This document shows, piece by piece, positions 52,876 to 61,536 of a stretch of DNA of 64,000 nucleotides. The position numbers and the translations under genes are program-made. The notes beneath the pieces are model-generated. The model was not told the origin of the DNA and did no database searches. It worked only from the letters and a program-made list of their open reading frames with translations. The number at the start of each line of letters is the position of its first letter. Within the stretch, counting starts at the first letter, position 1. The stretch is from NCBI GenBank assembly GCA_020635075.1, contig JACKAM010000001.1, positions 868,001-932,000 of the forward strand. Direction: 5' to 3'. This stretch comes from Pseudobdellovibrionaceae bacterium (GTDB lineage: Bacteria; Bdellovibrionota; Bdellovibrionia; Bdellovibrionales; UBA1609).

Positions 52876-54918
52876 CTATAAGTACTTACTGCAGAAGTCG
52901 GGAACGCTACCAGTGCCCTTATCCGCCAGTTCTTTCAAAAGTTTACAACTGCTTTTCAGAGCGTCATCCAGTTCGGGAGAAGCCTCGACGTCTTGCGGGT
53001 CCTTGATTCCGACCTGGGAGAATCTCTTCTCGAAAGCCTGACAATCGGACTCGTGGGGACGGGGGTAGCTTTGAGATTTGGCTCTCTCAAAACACTCGCC
53101 CAGTAGTTGTTTACGGTAATCTTGAAAGTCAGAATTCGAGCGGAGTCGCTTGGTGTAGACATTAAAGAAGACATGGCTCATACGATCCCAGCTATTGATA
53201 CCCAAATCAGGATGGGAGTTCTCCGTGTCACTCAGGGCAAGGGCTACCGCATAGTTAAGCACACCCATTTGATAGTGGCGTCCACAGTGATCATTGGTGT
53301 CAGACGAGTAGCAATAGCGTCCGTAGGGTTTTTGCGCTTCTTCAAAGGATTTGGGTGGTGTCCGGCCACTCTTGTCCCGCAAGGATCGATCGGGATTCAA
53401 TAGATCGCGCAGAGCGGTAACGCCACCTGAGCGACCCTTAGCAGTCAGGACGCTTTCGCCGACCTGGTAGTCGATCATGCCTTTGAGAGTGCCGTGGGCC
53501 TCAAAGCCCATGCCCAGTACGTCACAGGCATGCTCATCCAGTGCGCCGGGTTGATTGTCCTGAGCGAGCCGTGATGTTGAAGAAATAATAGCGTGGCAAT
53601 ACTCGTGACCAATGACGTCTTTGGCTGAGACGAAATTTGCGAGTACGTCACCGCCTTTGCCAAAAATAAACTGATTAAATGGGGATTTGGCCCAGGCTGC
53701 ATTTTGTGCCAGATCTTTGTGGCCCACCTTTGCAGTTACTTTGATTTCAGCTCCACGGTTGTCGTAGCTACGCCATTTGAAGACATCAAAAAAGTAGTTA
53801 ACGGCCTCAGCAATGTTATTGGCAGCGACATCCAAATCGTCATCGCCATTTCGGCGCTGACTCGACCTCATTGAGAATTTATGGCTTTCGGCAGGGGAAA
53901 AAAGGCCACTCTCAGGGAATTTGTCTCCGGCCTTATACATATTGATATTCACTTCTGCGGCATCCGCTGGGAGAGACTTTAAGACTCGGGCAATGCGAAA
54001 ACCACTTGGTGAGTCTTCAACGTCAATGGTGGCTGTCGATCCAAAGGGGTGAGCAAAACGCCAATAGAAGGCATAGGTTTGGTTCGGGTTTTGCCGGTTA
54101 TGGGATGGGAGGTCTCTCTGTACCAAGTACTGGATTTGGCCATGTTGTTTCAGGTCGCGAATCATGCGAAACAAGGCGCGATAACCTAGCTGACTAAAAA
54201 AGTGGTTCATATTGCTTCTGCTGGCGACAACAAACGACACCGGGTCAGCTAAAAATTCTGGAGGTACAGGTTTGGAGTCCTGAGGTGCACGCCTTGTGAC
54301 TTCGATGACCCAGGATTTGAACCCATCAGTTGGATTCTCCACCAGGGCTTCAAAAATTTGGCGGCGCAAATCCTCTGAGGAGTTGGCTATAATAGTGCCA
54401 AAGTTGAGGAATTCCTCCTTAGAATGCTGAGGGGTGGGAACAAGGCTTGAGCTGAGGGACTCGAGCTGGCCCGTCGGACTGATCCGTACTAGAATTTCGG
54501 CACCAACAATGGGGAAGAAGCTTTTGTCCTTTCGCATGATAATCTGATTGAGGCGAATGTAATGGGGTTCTTCAGCTCCGCTTCCTGGAAAAGCCTGGTC
54601 AACGAGGAAGGCCAGATGGCTGGATGCTTGGGTGCCCAATAGGTCAGCATAGCGGTGAATGTAATCCACGACCTTACCTAATGAAGAATCCTTAATGACT
54701 GTTTGGCGGATCTGGGCATCTGGGTCTGACTGGTGGATTTGGCTGGCGATTTGTTGGATATCAGTGAGGCCGGTGAGGGGTTCGAGAAGGTAGAACGCAG
54801 GGATATCTGAGCGCTGGATCTCTACACCCTTTTGGGAAGAGGCACTAGCTGCAATTGCTCCCAAGCACAGAATAATAAATGGAATGGTTCTAGAAAGATA
54901 CCGCAACGAAAATTTCAT
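52876..54918 (-). CDS. Thermolysin-like (M4-type) secreted metallopeptidase
   Basis: 680 residues. Signal peptide SRTIPFIILCLGAIAASASS, a propeptide of about 330 residues with a PepSY/FTP-like portion (LVRISPTGQLESLSSSLVP), and a catalytic domain. Zinc ligands are HEYCH near residue 437 in VIGHEYCHAIISSTSRL, and the third ligand Glu in GALDEHACDVLGMGFEAHG, about 20 residues later, corresponding to the GALNEsisDifG motif of M4 enzymes. YDNRGAEIKVTAKVGHKDLA and a late GVLNYAVALALSDT also fit the family. It should cleave extracellular proteins. The active-site Glu of HExxH is intact. Single-gene unit. Confidence 0.88.
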   Translation of the reverse strand: MKFSLRYLSRTIPFIILCLGAIAASASSQKGVEIQRSDIPAFYLLEPLTGLTDIQQIASQIHQSDPDAQIRQTVIKDSSLGKVVDYIHRYADLLGTQASSHLAFLVDQAFPGSGAEEPHYIRLNQIIMRKDKSFFPIVGAEILVRISPTGQLESLSSSLVPTPQHSKEEFLNFGTIIANSSEDLRRQIFEALVENPTDGFKSWVIEVTRRAPQDSKPVPPEFLADPVSFVVASRSNMNHFFSQLGYRALFRMIRDLKQHGQIQYLVQRDLPSHNRQNPNQTYAFYWRFAHPFGSTATIDVEDSPSGFRIARVLKSLPADAAEVNINMYKAGDKFPESGLFSPAESHKFSMRSSQRRNGDDDLDVAANNIAEAVNYFFDVFKWRSYDNRGAEIKVTAKVGHKDLAQNAAWAKSPFNQFIFGKGGDVLANFVSAKDVIGHEYCHAIISSTSRLAQDNQPGALDEHACDVLGMGFEAHGTLKGMIDYQVGESVLTAKGRSGGVTALRDLLNPDRSLRDKSGRTPPKSFEEAQKPYGRYCYSSDTNDHCGRHYQMGVLNYAVALALSDTENSHPDLGINSWDRMSHVFFNVYTKRLRSNSDFQDYRKQLLGECFERAKSQSYPRPHESDCQAFEKRFSQVGIKDPQDVEASPELDDALKSSCKLLKELADKGTGSVPDFCSKYL

Positions 54919-55065
54919 AGATCGACCTACTTTTTGGATTGCAAACGAGGTGGATCATGGTTTGTGGACCAACAATTTGTCCAGGGAAGAGATTTCAAGG
55001 GCCCATGGACAAATGACAATCAGATGTGAAGGCTGGGGAATTTTGATGTCTTGGCCAGAAACTAT

Positions 55066-56808
55066 CTAATCGCGGGAAAAAATCTTCCTTCCCACAAGTC
55101 TTCCAGCCATGCGTATTTTGCTTTTAATATCCAATCGATCGAAGTTGGTTTTAAGAGCACCTTGGGTGAAGAAGGTCTCCCGGGAGTAATCAATGTTCAC
55201 CTCAGTTAAAGTGGGGACTTTATTGCCTAAATGAGTGCGGACATCCCCAAGGATTTCCTGAATCTGAGCGTCTTGATCAATATGGAAGTATTCCAGGCCA
55301 AGGCTTTGGGAATAGGCCTTAAAATCCATGGAGTGAAGTTCAGTCAAAGTGGTGCGATTGAGTACCCGGCGCTGAAATTGGGCTATCTGCGAGAGCTCGC
55401 GATCCCGAAGAATAAAGAAAGCCACGGGCAGCCCTTCTCGTGTCGCCGTCAGCATTTCAAGCCCGGTCATTAAAAACGCTCCGTCGCCGACTAATCCGAT
55501 GGCGGGCTGATCGGGGCGAGCCAGTGCGGCGCCAATGGCTGCAGGAACCGAGTAGCCCATGCAGGAAAAATCCACTGGGGCCATGAATCGTTGGGGATGA
55601 GAAAGGTGCAGATGTTCCATGGCCAAAAACGTACCGTTACCACTGTCGGTGATGAAAGCGGCATGGGAGGAAAAGGATTCATTGAGCGCAAGAAAAAAGT
55701 GAGCGGGGGTAACCTGGTCGGCTTGAATCGGCAGTCTTCTGCGCTCATCGCTGAGGTCTTGTCGAAAGCGAGAGATTTTTTCCTCGGCTAGGTAGTTGCT
55801 TTCAATTGATGGGGAAAGTTTTTGCAACAAATAAGGAAGCGCCAACTGGCTGTCAATGGCGAGAGACAGGTGTGCTGGGTAGTTGGCGTTGAGGGAGTGG
55901 GGATCAATATCTATGTGAATGAGCTTGCCGGAAATCCCAATTCCGTAACTGGCTGTGGCCACTTCCCCAAAGCGGCAACCAATGGCGAGAATAACCTCGG
56001 CTTCATTAAAAAGGTCTTTGAGTTGAGGAGGAGCGCCCTCGCCAGGGACGTTCCAAGCGAAGAGCGGATGAGTTTCGGGAAACAGACCTTTAGCAGAAAT
56101 GGTGGTGAAGACCGGAGCCTGGAGTCGTTCCGCCAGCTGGGCCAAATGTTTGGCGGCGGGCAGGCAGCCCAGACCCAAATAAAGACAGGTTTTGGATGAG
56201 GACTTTAGGCACTCCGCAATTTCGTCCAGGGCCCGCTCGTCTTCTGGCGAGAGTGAAGTTGAAGAGATTGGGTGGTGAACCAAATCCTGGTCACTCACTT
56301 CTCCTGGGAACAACAAAAGGTTGGCTGGGATTTCAACGGCCACTGGGCCACGAGGATAACTTAAGGCAAGGTCGGCCGCCTTGCGAATAACAGTGTAAAT
56401 ATCTCGATGGGAAAGGGCGCGGAAGACGCCCTTGCAAACGGGTCTGAGGATGGCACACTGATCGATGTCGTGAAGTTGAAAGTGGGCACCAGAATCGGAG
56501 CGGATTCCTGTCGCCAAGACCAGCATGGGGATCTGATCCATATAGGCTTCGGCGACTCCCGACAGAGCATGGGTGACTCCCGCTCCGGGGACCACGTTCA
56601 CGCAAGCCAGTCTGCCGCTGGCTCGGGCGTAGCCATCGGCAATAAAGGAGGCTGACTGTTCACTGCCAACCAGGAGTGGACGAAGGTGAGGTTCCTCTCT
56701 CATGGCATCGTAGAGTTCAATGTTGTGGGTGCCGGGTATACCTAACACCAATTCGATATTGGCATCGACGAGGGCTTTTGCGGCAAGCTTTGCGCCCGAA
56801 CATTTCAT
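55066..56808 (-). CDS. Thiamine-diphosphate-dependent enzyme, acetolactate-synthase-like
   Basis: 580 residues from ATG 56808 (GGGAGAAAAGCA upstream; a longer frame starts within the neighbouring gene and is not needed). The three domains of the family are present: N-terminal pyrimidine-binding with Glu50 in LLVGSEQSASFIADGYARAS, a central DHS-like Rossmann domain with EVILAIGCRFGEVATASYGI, and a C-terminal diphosphate-binding GDGAFLMTGLEML (Asp442) with Asp469 at the usual Asn position (FILRDRELSQ). The reaction is uncertain: acetolactate synthase, other carboligases and decarboxylases look alike. It overlaps the GMC oxidoreductase by 4 bp, so it is translationally coupled and probably in one pathway. 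Confidence 0.88.
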   Translation of the reverse strand: MKCSGAKLAAKALVDANIELVLGIPGTHNIELYDAMREEPHLRPLLVGSEQSASFIADGYARASGRLACVNVVPGAGVTHALSGVAEAYMDQIPMLVLATGIRSDSGAHFQLHDIDQCAILRPVCKGVFRALSHRDIYTVIRKAADLALSYPRGPVAVEIPANLLLFPGEVSDQDLVHHPISSTSLSPEDERALDEIAECLKSSSKTCLYLGLGCLPAAKHLAQLAERLQAPVFTTISAKGLFPETHPLFAWNVPGEGAPPQLKDLFNEAEVILAIGCRFGEVATASYGIGISGKLIHIDIDPHSLNANYPAHLSLAIDSQLALPYLLQKLSPSIESNYLAEEKISRFRQDLSDERRRLPIQADQVTPAHFFLALNESFSSHAAFITDSGNGTFLAMEHLHLSHPQRFMAPVDFSCMGYSVPAAIGAALARPDQPAIGLVGDGAFLMTGLEMLTATREGLPVAFFILRDRELSQIAQFQRRVLNRTTLTELHSMDFKAYSQSLGLEYFHIDQDAQIQEILGDVRTHLGNKVPTLTEVNIDYSRETFFTQGALKTNFDRLDIKSKIRMAGRLVGRKIFSRD

Positions 56809-58307
56809 TGCTTTTCTCCCAAATCTGAACGGACAGCTTGGGCCACCCGATCGGCAAGGGCCATGATGGTCAGATAAGGATTTATCTCTGAGGCCGCGGG
56901 GAAGAGGCTGGCATCGGCCACATAAAGATTTCTCTGTCCATGGACCCGTCCCCAAGGGTCCGTCACCGAGCGTTTAGGATCAACTCCCATACGGCAACCA
57001 CCCATGAGATGGGCCGCAGCGATTGAAACCTGTCCGAGGCGAAAATTCTTTTTGCTAATCAAATGATCGAGCCGGTTAACTTCGTTGCGAGACAGGTAAA
57101 AACGGCTGGCCCCTGGGGCATGAACTTGCTGTGCACCCGCCGCAAAAAACAGACGGGAGGAGGCCTTAACTCCCGCGATGAGAGATTCTTTGGTTTTCTG
57201 GCTGATCCGGTAGTGAATCTTTGGCCGGCCGTCGCGTCCCCATGTCACTCGGTTGGACTTCTCGGCCTCGTCAATCGCCAGAACAAGAATCATCTGGAGG
57301 TGAGTAAAGTGGCGGACGAGATCGTCCATCTCTTCGCCGTAGCCGGTTAGGTTTTTGGCCAGAGTGAAGGGGAAATACATACAGCTTTCGAGTAGCACGC
57401 AGTCTTTTTCCATGTGTTGGTCACAATAAAAGCTCTTTGGGTGTCCCTGAATATTTGAGATGGGCTGCGGATGTTTGCCGACAAGAATGAGGGCGGGATG
57501 GCAAGTGAAGTAGCGGCCGAGGGCGGGACTCTTTATTCCGGATCTCATTAACAGCAGCGGGGAGTAAACAGCACCAGCCGCAAGGATAATTTTTTTAGCA
57601 AGAATGCGGTAGGGACCGGGAACGTGGTGGCCTCGCTCAAATCCAGGCCGAGCCTCTTCGATGGTGGCGTAGACTCCGTAGCTTGAAATCTTGTCCACCC
57701 GACACCAGGGGATGACCTCCACTCCAGCTCTCTCCGCGAGAGGGATTTGCACCGCCGCTGTTCCCTGTTTGGCGCCGATGGCACAACCCAGGTTACAGGT
57801 GCCAAGGCCCACACAGTTTTTGGTATTTACCGGGAACTGCTCTACGCGCCAGTTGAGAGCCGCACAGGCCTGGCGAAAAAGTTTGTTGTTGTCATTAAGG
57901 TCATTCTCAGGAGTCAGGTGGACATTGTTTTCGATTTCGTATTTTTCAAAGCGCGGGTCCAAGTCTTCCCGGGCGAGGCCGGGAATGGCCCACTTGGTCA
58001 AAACAGTTTCGGGAATTCTCAGAGAAGTCCCAGTGTAGACGTTGGTTGAGCCGCCGACGGCCTTGGCGAAAGCCAATGTCAAATCCTGGGAAACGGTTTG
58101 ATAGCCACCCATATCGAAGTAATACTTCATGGCCATGTCGACTTCATTTCGGCTGTGGTGAAGACTCGGATCAAAACGTCCGCCCCAGTCAAGGAGGGCG
58201 ATGCGCGCCCCTTTTTTAGCGAGAGGGGCCAGCTCCTTCGCAACAGTTCCACCTCCAGCACCCGAACCGACTATAACGATGTCATATTCCAGTTGGCGAA
58301 AGCTCAT
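56805..58307 (-). CDS. GMC-family FAD oxidoreductase
   Basis: 500 residues. FAD-binding DIVIVGSGAGGGTVAKELAP (GxGxxG at 14-19) and GGSTNVYTGTSLRIPE are typical; the C-terminal catalytic region has AAHLMGGCRMGVDPKRSVTD and VADASLFPAASEINPYLTIM, the final Asn-Pro being the conserved catalytic position. Cysteines in NCVGLGTCNLGCAIGAKQGT lie in the middle as in long-chain alcohol oxidase and cholesterol-oxidase-like members. It oxidises an alcohol or sugar carbonyl precursor; no substrate can be named. It overlaps both neighbours by 4 bp (ATGA junctions), forming a three-gene operon. Confidence 0.93.
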   Translation of the reverse strand: MSFRQLEYDIVIVGSGAGGGTVAKELAPLAKKGARIALLDWGGRFDPSLHHSRNEVDMAMKYYFDMGGYQTVSQDLTLAFAKAVGGSTNVYTGTSLRIPETVLTKWAIPGLAREDLDPRFEKYEIENNVHLTPENDLNDNNKLFRQACAALNWRVEQFPVNTKNCVGLGTCNLGCAIGAKQGTAAVQIPLAERAGVEVIPWCRVDKISSYGVYATIEEARPGFERGHHVPGPYRILAKKIILAAGAVYSPLLLMRSGIKSPALGRYFTCHPALILVGKHPQPISNIQGHPKSFYCDQHMEKDCVLLESCMYFPFTLAKNLTGYGEEMDDLVRHFTHLQMILVLAIDEAEKSNRVTWGRDGRPKIHYRISQKTKESLIAGVKASSRLFFAAGAQQVHAPGASRFYLSRNEVNRLDHLISKKNFRLGQVSIAAAHLMGGCRMGVDPKRSVTDPWGRVHGQRNLYVADASLFPAASEINPYLTIMALADRVAQAVRSDLGEKQ

Positions 58308-58744
58308 TTCTTTACCAAATCCGGTGTGGGTTTAGGATTGTAGCCAATCTTTTCGTAGATAGAGGACTGAGAATAAACAGTCAGTTTGGCCAGAGTGTTG
58401 ACCCCCCAAAAGCCCTTGCGAAAAAGGGCAATCGGGCAGCTAAAAAAGATCCTTATGCTGCTGTTTTGTAGGTGATGGGGGAGTCGGCGAAAACTGCGAC
58501 CATAACGAAGGCGTGGCCACCAACTCATGAGGCGCAAAAACAGGTGGAGTCGAAAAAGGTTCTTTGGACTTTGGCGGTCTAACACCAGGATAAGTTGGCG
58601 CCGGGCTTTTTCCTGTTGGACCGGATTCATTTGCAGATAGAGGGGAACAAGAAAGCCCAAAAACTCATCCAACCTGATGAGAATGGGCCCAATGCGACGC
58701 TGGTTTTCGTGGCTGACACCCTCGAAAATAGCTGATGACGCCAT
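58304..58744 (-). CDS. Small accessory protein of the GMC oxidoreductase operon
   Basis: 146 residues from ATG 58744 (GGAGGGTAG upstream). Helical and basic, with no signal peptide. FWGVNTLAKLTVYSQSSIYE followed by KIGYNPKP recalls the final portion of small subunits that accompany GMC or gluconate dehydrogenases, where a Y.....w..iGY.GP motif closes the chain. The resemblance is modest. First gene of the operon, with the stop overlapping the GMC start by 4 bp, so a complex with the oxidoreductase is likely. Confidence 0.68.
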   Translation of the reverse strand: MASSAIFEGVSHENQRRIGPILIRLDEFLGFLVPLYLQMNPVQQEKARRQLILVLDRQSPKNLFRLHLFLRLMSWWPRLRYGRSFRRLPHHLQNSSIRIFFSCPIALFRKGFWGVNTLAKLTVYSQSSIYEKIGYNPKPTPDLVKK

Positions 58745-58960
58745 GCGAACACTACCCTCCTGCCCCAAACTCCATCCTGAACAGTGATGAGGAGCCAGGC
58801 AAGTACAATATTCGCGCCATTACCGTAACATAAGAGTTGCCAGGATATATCCAAGTCGTTGCGTCACAAGCCGGATGTCCGCGGCCGGAAAGAATTGAAA
58901 CTGCAAAGGTAATCAGGTTACATGGGCGTCCCAAAGGAAGATCATTTAAGGGGGTAGTAA

Positions 58961-61471
58961 ATGAGGGGAATCGGGGAACTTGTCGCTCTTGTGGCAGGAT
59001 TTGTGTGTGTTGCGGGATTCGCTCATGCTCAGACTTCAGAAGTCTTTGTTCGCGACGGCCAGTACATACAGCTGGAGGTTTGGCGTTCCGACCTGATCCA
59101 TTTTGAGTACGGGCAAGGTTCGGCTGAACCGCGGATTTGGCATACCCCTTCCATCTTGCCGGAGAGAAGGGATCCAAGTGTTTCCTACACCAAAGGCACG
59201 GGGCCCGGTGGTGAAGACTTTGTTGAAACCAGTGATCTCAAGATTGTCATTCCTCTTAAGGGCCTTTGCCTGATAATTCAGGAAAAGAAGTATCACAATC
59301 GAGTTCTTGGACAGTTTTGCAGCCAAACAAAGTACAAAATAGGCCGTGATTTGACCATCGAGGGGAGTCTGATGACTCACGCCTATGGACTTGGTCAGCA
59401 GCTGGACAACCCGGACGAGGACAGAAGCCTGGGGGATGACTGGGTTGGCCGGCGTCGTGAATCCCCGAGTCCATTTGGAAACTTCATGAAGAGCTTTATT
59501 GGCGGTGCTGTGGGCGACACACAGGTACCTATACTCTATGCTCTCGGAGCTGGAAAGTTGGGGTACGGTCTTTATCTAGATGCGATCGAGAAGTTGACCT
59601 GGGATTTTCGTTCTCGCCCATGGGAAGCCAGTACTGGGCGTGACACCATTCGCGGTTTCTTAATTTCGGGGGCGGATCTTCCAGCTTGGCGCCGGGGATA
59701 TGTGGAATTGACAGGAAAACCTTTGGTGCCGCCGCGAAAGATGTTCGGTCTTTGGGTGTCTGAATATGGCTTTGACAATTGGTCTGAGCTGGACTCAAAA
59801 AAGGCCAGCCTCCAGCAGCAGGGATTTCCTCTCGATGGTTTTGTGTTGGATTTGCAGTGGTTCGGAGGTGTTCGTTCCCAGGATGACACGCCCATGGGTG
59901 GGCTCAAGTGGGATCGTCGCAACTTTCCCGATCCCGAAAAGAAGCTGGCAGATTTGCGGGATAAGGAGAATCTGGGACTCATTTTGATTGAGGAATCTTA
60001 CGTCGGCCGTGCCCGTCAGGAGCATCAGGATCTGGCGGCTAAAGGATTCTTAGCTCGTGACTGTGAGACCTGTGGCCCCTCATATATCGAGAGCAATCCT
60101 TGGTGGGGAAAAGGTGGCATGATCGATTGGTCTCATCCGGATGTGGGTCTGTATTGGCATAAGTGGAAGCGGAAACCCTTGGTCGATTCCGGAGTCATGG
60201 GTCATTGGACGGACTTGGGTGAACCGGAAATGTTTCAGCCCTATTCCTGGTATTATGGCTTTGCAGACAGGGGACTCCACGGGCACGCCAGTGTGCACAA
60301 TTATTTCTCATTTTTCTGGCATCAGGGAATTTTTCAAAGCTATGAAAAATACCATCAGGAAAGACGACCATTCGTCATGAGCCGTTCGGCGGCAGCGGGA
60401 TCTCAGCGCTTTGGTGTCGCCATGTGGTCGGGAGATATTGGCTCCAACATGAAGAGCCTTGCTGCACATCTGCGTTCGCAAATGCACATGTCTCTATCGG
60501 GTTTTGACTACTATGGCGCTGATATCGGTGGTTTTCATCGCGGCGGTTTGGATGGCAGCATCAACGATCTTTACACTCAGTGGTTTGCCAATGCCTCCCT
60601 GTTGGATGTTCCGGTTCGTCCCCATGTGGAAAATCTTTGCAACTGTAAAGAGACGGCCCCCGACAGAGTTGGTCATTTGCAGAGCAATCGTGAAAATATC
60701 ATTTTGCGCTACCGACTGGCCCCTTATTACTATTCGCTCGCCCACGAAGCCTATCTGACGGGGGCGCCCATGTTTCCTCCGCTCCTCTATTATTTTCAGG
60801 ATGATCCCCTGACCCGGTCACTTGCTCACCAGAAAATGATCGGCCCATGGTTGATGACTGGGATCGTGGCCGCCTATGGGCAATCCTCACGGCAGATCTA
60901 TTTGCCGGCCGGAACCTGGTTTGATTTTCACTCAGGAAATGAGTACGTAAGTGCGGGGGATTGGATTCAGAGTGAGTCCTTGTGGAAGAATGGCCGTTTT
61001 CGTTTGCCACTGATGGTTCGCGAGGGGGCGATCATCCCAATGGCTCTCGCAAACACCACTCATTTGAGTGGAACGTCTGGGTTGGCCAAAGAGATTCGGG
61101 TGTTCCCATCGTTGAAGCCTTCATGGTTTGATTTGATCGAAGATGATGGAGTTTCCATGGCCTATCGGGAGGGTGTGTTTAAGCGCACAAGGATCAGTCA
61201 AAAACCCACTGGTGCGGGTTGGGATATTCTTGTAGCTCCCGCCGAGGGGGATTATCCGGGAGCCTTACAAGAGAGAGAGTGGTCTTTTCGCGTGCATGTT
61301 GGCTTTAAGCCCGTTAAAGCGGTGAAGTGGCAAGGTCTGGATTTGTCTCGTTTGCGCCTTAAGCAGAAAATGCGCGTAGGCACCTGGAAACAGGAAGGCA
61401 ACGAAGTTATCGTCTTTGCCGGCAAGGTTTCGGAAGAAGAATACAAACATTTGCGTATCGATCTTCAGTAA
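58961..61471 (+). CDS. Exported GH31-family glycosidase
   Basis: 836 residues with signal peptide VALVAGFVCVAGFAHA. AAGGGGGTAGTAA precedes ATG 58961. An N-terminal beta domain (about 30-270) precedes a TIM barrel starting PPRKMFGLWVSEYGFDNWSE. Catalytic nucleophile Asp lies in MGHWTDLGEPEMF and acid/base Asp in VAMWSGDIGSNMKSL, both at the usual GH31 positions, followed by FDYYGADIGGFHRGG. C-terminal beta domains include IYLPAGTWFDFHSGNEYVSA. GH31 enzymes cleave alpha-glucosides, alpha-xylosides or sulfoquinovosides; none of the specificity motifs I know is decisive. It would act outside the cytoplasm on oligosaccharides. Confidence 0.93.
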   Translation: MRGIGELVALVAGFVCVAGFAHAQTSEVFVRDGQYIQLEVWRSDLIHFEYGQGSAEPRIWHTPSILPERRDPSVSYTKGTGPGGEDFVETSDLKIVIPLKGLCLIIQEKKYHNRVLGQFCSQTKYKIGRDLTIEGSLMTHAYGLGQQLDNPDEDRSLGDDWVGRRRESPSPFGNFMKSFIGGAVGDTQVPILYALGAGKLGYGLYLDAIEKLTWDFRSRPWEASTGRDTIRGFLISGADLPAWRRGYVELTGKPLVPPRKMFGLWVSEYGFDNWSELDSKKASLQQQGFPLDGFVLDLQWFGGVRSQDDTPMGGLKWDRRNFPDPEKKLADLRDKENLGLILIEESYVGRARQEHQDLAAKGFLARDCETCGPSYIESNPWWGKGGMIDWSHPDVGLYWHKWKRKPLVDSGVMGHWTDLGEPEMFQPYSWYYGFADRGLHGHASVHNYFSFFWHQGIFQSYEKYHQERRPFVMSRSAAAGSQRFGVAMWSGDIGSNMKSLAAHLRSQMHMSLSGFDYYGADIGGFHRGGLDGSINDLYTQWFANASLLDVPVRPHVENLCNCKETAPDRVGHLQSNRENIILRYRLAPYYYSLAHEAYLTGAPMFPPLLYYFQDDPLTRSLAHQKMIGPWLMTGIVAAYGQSSRQIYLPAGTWFDFHSGNEYVSAGDWIQSESLWKNGRFRLPLMVREGAIIPMALANTTHLSGTSGLAKEIRVFPSLKPSWFDLIEDDGVSMAYREGVFKRTRISQKPTGAGWDILVAPAEGDYPGALQEREWSFRVHVGFKPVKAVKWQGLDLSRLRLKQKMRVGTWKQEGNEVIVFAGKVSEEEYKHLRIDLQ

Positions 61472-61536
61472 GTGGAGCAGGTTGAGGTGGTCGTTTTTTC
61501 GACCATCCTTTGCGCCGGCATCCCTTTCCCGCGCAA

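Noticed and set aside
55066..56808. Loss of the metal-binding Asn in the thiamine-diphosphate enzyme (NN to RD)
   Set aside because: Alignment by spacing places Asp469 at the ligand position, and Asp can serve there, so the enzyme is probably not inactive.
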